This document shows, one piece after another, positions 61,111 through 64,000 of a DNA stretch of 64,000 nucleotides (positions within the stretch are counted from its first letter, which is position 1; the number at the start of each line of letters is the position of its first letter). Origin of the DNA: Thalassospira povalilytica (lineage in GTDB: Bacteria; Pseudomonadota; Alphaproteobacteria; Rhodospirillales; Thalassospiraceae); assembly GCF_002844235.1 (NCBI RefSeq), contig NZ_PGTS01000002.1:124001-188000 (forward strand), in the 5' to 3' direction. The notes beneath the pieces are model-generated. The model worked only from the letters and a program-made list of their open reading frames with translations, did no database searches and was not told the origin of the DNA. The position numbers and the translations under genes are program-made.

Positions 61111-62502
61111 ATGCAGGTATCCGCAAAGCGGACCGGGAACTGGCTGAAGATCGGCAAGGGGATTGCCGTGATCGGCATGGTTTCATGGGTGTCGGCCTGT
61201 GCGCCGCTGCTGGATCAGGACTTTTGGGACGAAGCGACGTCCTTTGCGGATGACAATTATACTGCCCTTGGCCTGCAGCAACTGGCGACGGGGGATTATG
61301 CATCTGCCGAGAAGCTGTTTGACGAAGCCTTGCGCAAAAATCCGCAAGACGGTCATGCGATGCTGTGGCGTTCGGTGCTTTATCAAAATACCAACCGCCC
61401 GGATCGTGCGCGTGATGGCTATGACACGCTGATTGCCATGAACCCGCCGGGTACGGTTTTGATGTCAACCGCATCAGGAACACAGCCGCGCCCGTTGCGC
61501 GATGCCGCCGAATTCAACCTTAAACGGTTGCAACGCGGTCTTCCCGGATCGCTCAGCATCAATGATCAGATCGTTACCGGTCCGTCAGGGCTTGGCACAG
61601 GGGGCGGATCGGCGATGCCGATGGCCGCCAATACCCAGCCGGTCATGACAAGTTCACCGACCCGCGCAATGGACATTCCGGCCGGTGCGGCACTGTCAGG
61701 TGGGGACGAGGCGATTGCAAAACGCTTTTCGATTTTGCGCAATCTGCAATCGACCGGCCTGATCACGCCCGAAGAATATTCTGCGCGCCGTTCGGCCAAT
61801 CTTGGTGCGTTGCTGCCAATGAGCCAGCCCGCGCCATCGGCATTCCTGAACAATCCACCGCCCGATGGATCACAGGTCGAGCAACGCCTTAATCAGTTGA
61901 ACCGTGCGCTTCAGATCGGGGCGATCACGGTGCAGGAACATGTGGCGGAACGCACCGCCATCCTTGATGCATTGTTGCCAGCCCAGCCGCGCCAGCGTGC
62001 TGTTCCGCCACCCGCCCCGCAGGGCCTGATGGATGCGGCCCGCCAGATCGCGCGGATCGAGGATCTGCAAGATATGAAACTGGTTACGCCGGACGAATTC
62101 AAACGTGAACGTGATGCGATCGAAGCGGCAATCGTCGAACCGGCCAAGGGCAATGTCGTGACCCTTAATTCCGGCGAACCGGTGCGCCGTGTGGCGACAG
62201 GCGAAAGCCGCCCGGTTCAGGCTGGCGAGGAAATGGCAAAGGCCGCCGCACCGGTTGCTGCGAGTGGCAGCAAGTCGGTGCATCTGGCATCTTATCGTAA
62301 TGAAGGGCAGGCCGAACGCGGTTGGCAAATCCTGGCAGGCCGTTATGCACAGCTTGCACCGCTTCAGCATGGGGTGACCAGGGCCAGTATTCCGGGCAAG
62401 GGTACATTTTACCGCCTGATGGCAACGGGGCTCAGTGACAGTGCCGCCAGCTCGCTTTGTGCGGAACTCAAACGTCGCGGGCAGTTCTGCGAAGTGAAGT
62501 AG
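61111..62502 (+). CDS. Lipoprotein with TPR, three SHOCT-like repeats and a SPOR domain
   Basis: A 463-residue lipoprotein with lipobox VSAC (Cys30). Residues about 50-110 are TPR-like (DDNYTALGLQQLATGDYASA). Three SHOCT-like two-helix repeats follow at about 202-236, 256-290 and 310-342, each with a spaced hydrophobic core and a central G-hydrophobic-(I/V)-T motif (GLITPEEY, GAITVQEH, KLVTPDEF). A C-terminal SPOR domain (388-462, SVHLASYRNEGQAERGWQIL to GQFCEVK) binds denuded septal peptidoglycan. A cell-wall or division role is likely. ATG at 61111 follows AGGGGA. Confidence 0.87.
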   Translation: MQVSAKRTGNWLKIGKGIAVIGMVSWVSACAPLLDQDFWDEATSFADDNYTALGLQQLATGDYASAEKLFDEALRKNPQDGHAMLWRSVLYQNTNRPDRARDGYDTLIAMNPPGTVLMSTASGTQPRPLRDAAEFNLKRLQRGLPGSLSINDQIVTGPSGLGTGGGSAMPMAANTQPVMTSSPTRAMDIPAGAALSGGDEAIAKRFSILRNLQSTGLITPEEYSARRSANLGALLPMSQPAPSAFLNNPPPDGSQVEQRLNQLNRALQIGAITVQEHVAERTAILDALLPAQPRQRAVPPPAPQGLMDAARQIARIEDLQDMKLVTPDEFKRERDAIEAAIVEPAKGNVVTLNSGEPVRRVATGESRPVQAGEEMAKAAAPVAASGSKSVHLASYRNEGQAERGWQILAGRYAQLAPLQHGVTRASIPGKGTFYRLMATGLSDSAASSLCAELKRRGQFCEVK

Positions 62503-62548
62503 TGCACATGGCATCACGGGCAAAATGCCCTATATACTGATCGAAATG

Positions 62549-62591
62549 ACGCCGGTGGGGATGAACGTAACCACCGGCGTTGTTGTTTTTG
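62549..62591 (+). terminator. Terminator after the SPOR lipoprotein gene
   Basis: GACGCCGGTGG...CCACCGGCGTT stem followed by GTTGTTTTT, about 48 bases past the stop codon. Confidence 0.85.
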
Positions 62592-62622
62592 GTCGACCTG
62601 TCGACGGGAGGGCACGGGCAAG

Positions 62623-63369
62623 ATGATCTTTATCTTCAGTGATTTTGGTGTGAACGGTCCCTATAGCGGGACAATGCGTTCGGTCGTGATGCGCAATGCG
62701 CCTGAATGTGCTGTTTGTGATCTGATGGTTGATGCGCCGGATCGTAACCCCAAGGCGTCAAGTTATCTACTGGCGGCCCTTCGTCGTGAATTCCGTCGCG
62801 GTGATGTGGTGCTGGGTGTTGTTGATCCGGGGGTGGGCAGTGCACGCAAGGGGATCGTTGTCACAGCAGACGGTGTGACATATGTCGGGCCCGATAACGG
62901 TCTGTTTGAAATGGTGATCCGCAAATCCGATGATGTTCAGCTGCGTTGTATCGACTGGCAGCCGGAAAACCTTTCGGCCAGTTTTCATGGTCGGGATATT
63001 TTCGCACCGGTCGCGGCCTGTGTTGCCACCGGCCAGGAATTTGCCTGCCATGATCTGACCTTGGATCAGCGGTATGGTGATGCCATGGCATGGCCCCATG
63101 AACTTGATGAAGTCATTTACATTGATACATACGGTAATCTCATGACCGGACTTCGCGCATGCGGACCGGATGATGCGGTTGCCGTGAATGGACAGGCTGT
63201 TCCAATGGCGCGTACATTTTCGGACGTGCCGGTGGGCAAGCCTTTCCACTATGGCAATTCGATCAGTTTATGTGAAATTGCCGTCAATTGCGGGCGGGCA
63301 GACCGGCTGTTTGATGCGGAGATCGGAACAAAGGTTTGCATCACACCGGCAAATTTGCGCAATCCCTGA
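62623..63369 (+). CDS. SAM hydroxide adenosyltransferase (DUF62 family)
   Basis: A 248-residue member of the SAM hydrolase/halogenase superfamily. The conserved motifs are FIFSDFGVNGPYSGTMRSVV, GVVDPGVGSARKG, YVGPDNGLFEMV and SFHGRDIFAPVA. The Asp, Arg and His of these motifs activate water, so members split S-adenosylmethionine into adenosine and methionine; the halogenases share the fold. It lacks an inserted loop typical of fluorinases as far as can be judged by eye. ATG at 62623 follows GGGAGGG. It is a single gene. Confidence 0.9.
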   Translation: MIFIFSDFGVNGPYSGTMRSVVMRNAPECAVCDLMVDAPDRNPKASSYLLAALRREFRRGDVVLGVVDPGVGSARKGIVVTADGVTYVGPDNGLFEMVIRKSDDVQLRCIDWQPENLSASFHGRDIFAPVAACVATGQEFACHDLTLDQRYGDAMAWPHELDEVIYIDTYGNLMTGLRACGPDDAVAVNGQAVPMARTFSDVPVGKPFHYGNSISLCEIAVNCGRADRLFDAEIGTKVCITPANLRNP

Positions 63370-63456
63370 TTGGTTTGTGAAAATAAAATGCTATCTTTCA
63401 AGGATGTTACAGCTTGATCCGTATCGCACTGTCAACGGATGGACGGGGTCTTTTGA

Positions 63457-64000
63457 ATGTCGATTGAGGTTAAATTCTGGGGAGTTCGCGGAAGCATTGC
63501 CTGTCCGTCGCCCGACCATGTGGTGTATGGCGGGAATACGAGCTGTCTGGAAATGCGGGTCGCGGGCAAGGTGCTGATCTTTGATGCCGGGACCGGCATT
63601 CGCAACCTTGGCAAGGACCTGATCCGGCGCAAGGTGACCGAAGCCACCATCTTTCTGACCCACACCCATTGGGATCATATCAACGGATTTCCGTTTTTCG
63701 TTCCGGCCTATAACCCGAAGGCGGCCTTTCATGTCATGGCCGGGCATTTGACCGACCAGGGCGGGGTTGAACGTGTGTTTTCCGCGCAAATGGCCAATCC
63801 GACATTTCCGGTGCCGCTTTCGGCGATGCAGTCAAAACTGACATTCGAGGATTTTACTGTCGGTGATGATCTTAATCCGGGCGAGGGGATTGTTATTCGC
63901 ACCGCACCGCTGCGCCATCCCAATGGTGCAACCGCATTTCGGGTCGAATATGGGGGACAGGCGGTTTGCTATGTCACCGATACCGAACATGAACCGGGAA
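63457..64000 (+). CDS. MBL-fold metallohydrolase (5' part only)
   Basis: The first 181 codons of a metallo-beta-lactamase-fold protein run off the right edge. The start ATG at 63457 has GGGG upstream. The block FLTHTHWDHINGFPFF contains the HxHxDH metal site, preceded by IEVKFWGVRGSIACPSPDHV and LIFDAGTGIRNLGKDL, which is typical of the PhnP/cyclic-phosphodiesterase-like or RNase Z-like MBL group. YVTDTEHEPG near the edge supplies the next metal ligand. The exact substrate cannot be told without the rest. Confidence 0.9.
   Translation, partial: MSIEVKFWGVRGSIACPSPDHVVYGGNTSCLEMRVAGKVLIFDAGTGIRNLGKDLIRRKVTEATIFLTHTHWDHINGFPFFVPAYNPKAAFHVMAGHLTDQGGVERVFSAQMANPTFPVPLSAMQSKLTFEDFTVGDDLNPGEGIVIRTAPLRHPNGATAFRVEYGGQAVCYVTDTEHEPG

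Overview
This window looks like chromosomal DNA of a free-living marine alphaproteobacterium, most likely Thalassospira or a close Rhodospirillales relative. That is an inference from the mid-to-high 50s % G+C (by eye) and from the gene set: class I PHB synthase, a hom-glpX-recJ neighbourhood, gamma carbonic anhydrase, many orphan periplasmic solute-binding proteins, DMT exporters and a DUF2336-like protein. No phage, insertion sequence, CRISPR array or plasmid backbone was seen. About 58 protein genes and six tRNA genes are supported.

Layout. 1-1.9 kb: end of a peptide/opine ABC uptake operon (permease start and binding protein). 2.3-3.2 kb: three tRNA-Asp(GTC) genes, each with its own promoter and terminator. 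3.4-5.2 kb: a response-regulator-like protein coupled to an HPt-like protein, both with the phosphorylated residue replaced, then a dCMP deaminase. 5.5-10 kb: pyruvate kinase and a two-gene operon with a DUF2336-like product. 10-19.4 kb: RHH protein, DJ-1/PfpI protein, MscS channel, OmpA-type lipoprotein, CoA-binding protein, MsrQ, LysE exporter, enoyl-CoA hydratase and uncharacterised membrane-anchored proteins. 19.6-22.5 kb: PaaI thioesterase behind a LiuR-like palindrome, rplM-rpsI, and lldD behind a FadR-type palindrome. 22.9-37.8 kb: GNAT, sulfotransferase-like protein, exported PG-binding-like protein, argC, a MocR regulator divergent from a DMT exporter, two orphan binding proteins, gamma-CA, another DMT exporter, a MauG/CCP-type dihaem peroxidase, two paralogous lipoproteins of atypical composition, and a 3-hydroxyisobutyrate-dehydrogenase-like enzyme. 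37.9-45.5 kb: phaC, an OmpA-like envelope protein and the alaC-like/hom/glpX row. 45.6-50.6 kb: YegD-like Hsp70, a small membrane protein, an overlapping MBOAT/SGNH O-acylation pair of lower G+C, and a PrxQ-type peroxiredoxin, placed between glpX and recJ. 50.7-64 kb: recJ, an XRE-type regulator near a perfect palindrome and an orphan binding protein, an MFS carrier, three tRNA-Glu(TTC) genes, a histidine kinase, a Pol IV with an N-terminal Cys4 motif, a degenerate EAL-domain protein, a SHOCT-repeat/SPOR lipoprotein, a SAM hydroxide adenosyltransferase and the start of an MBL-fold hydrolase.

How it fits together. Most of the window is housekeeping (translation, central carbon, Thr/Arg synthesis, repair) mixed with nutrient sensing and envelope functions. 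The parts most worth following up are the signalling proteins that have lost their catalytic or phospho-accepting residues (RR-like/HPt-like pair, EAL-like protein), the low-G+C polysaccharide-acylation pair that splits a usually compact gene row, the tandem lipoprotein paralogs, and several clear operator palindromes beside metabolic genes. No large unknown multigene system was recognised.
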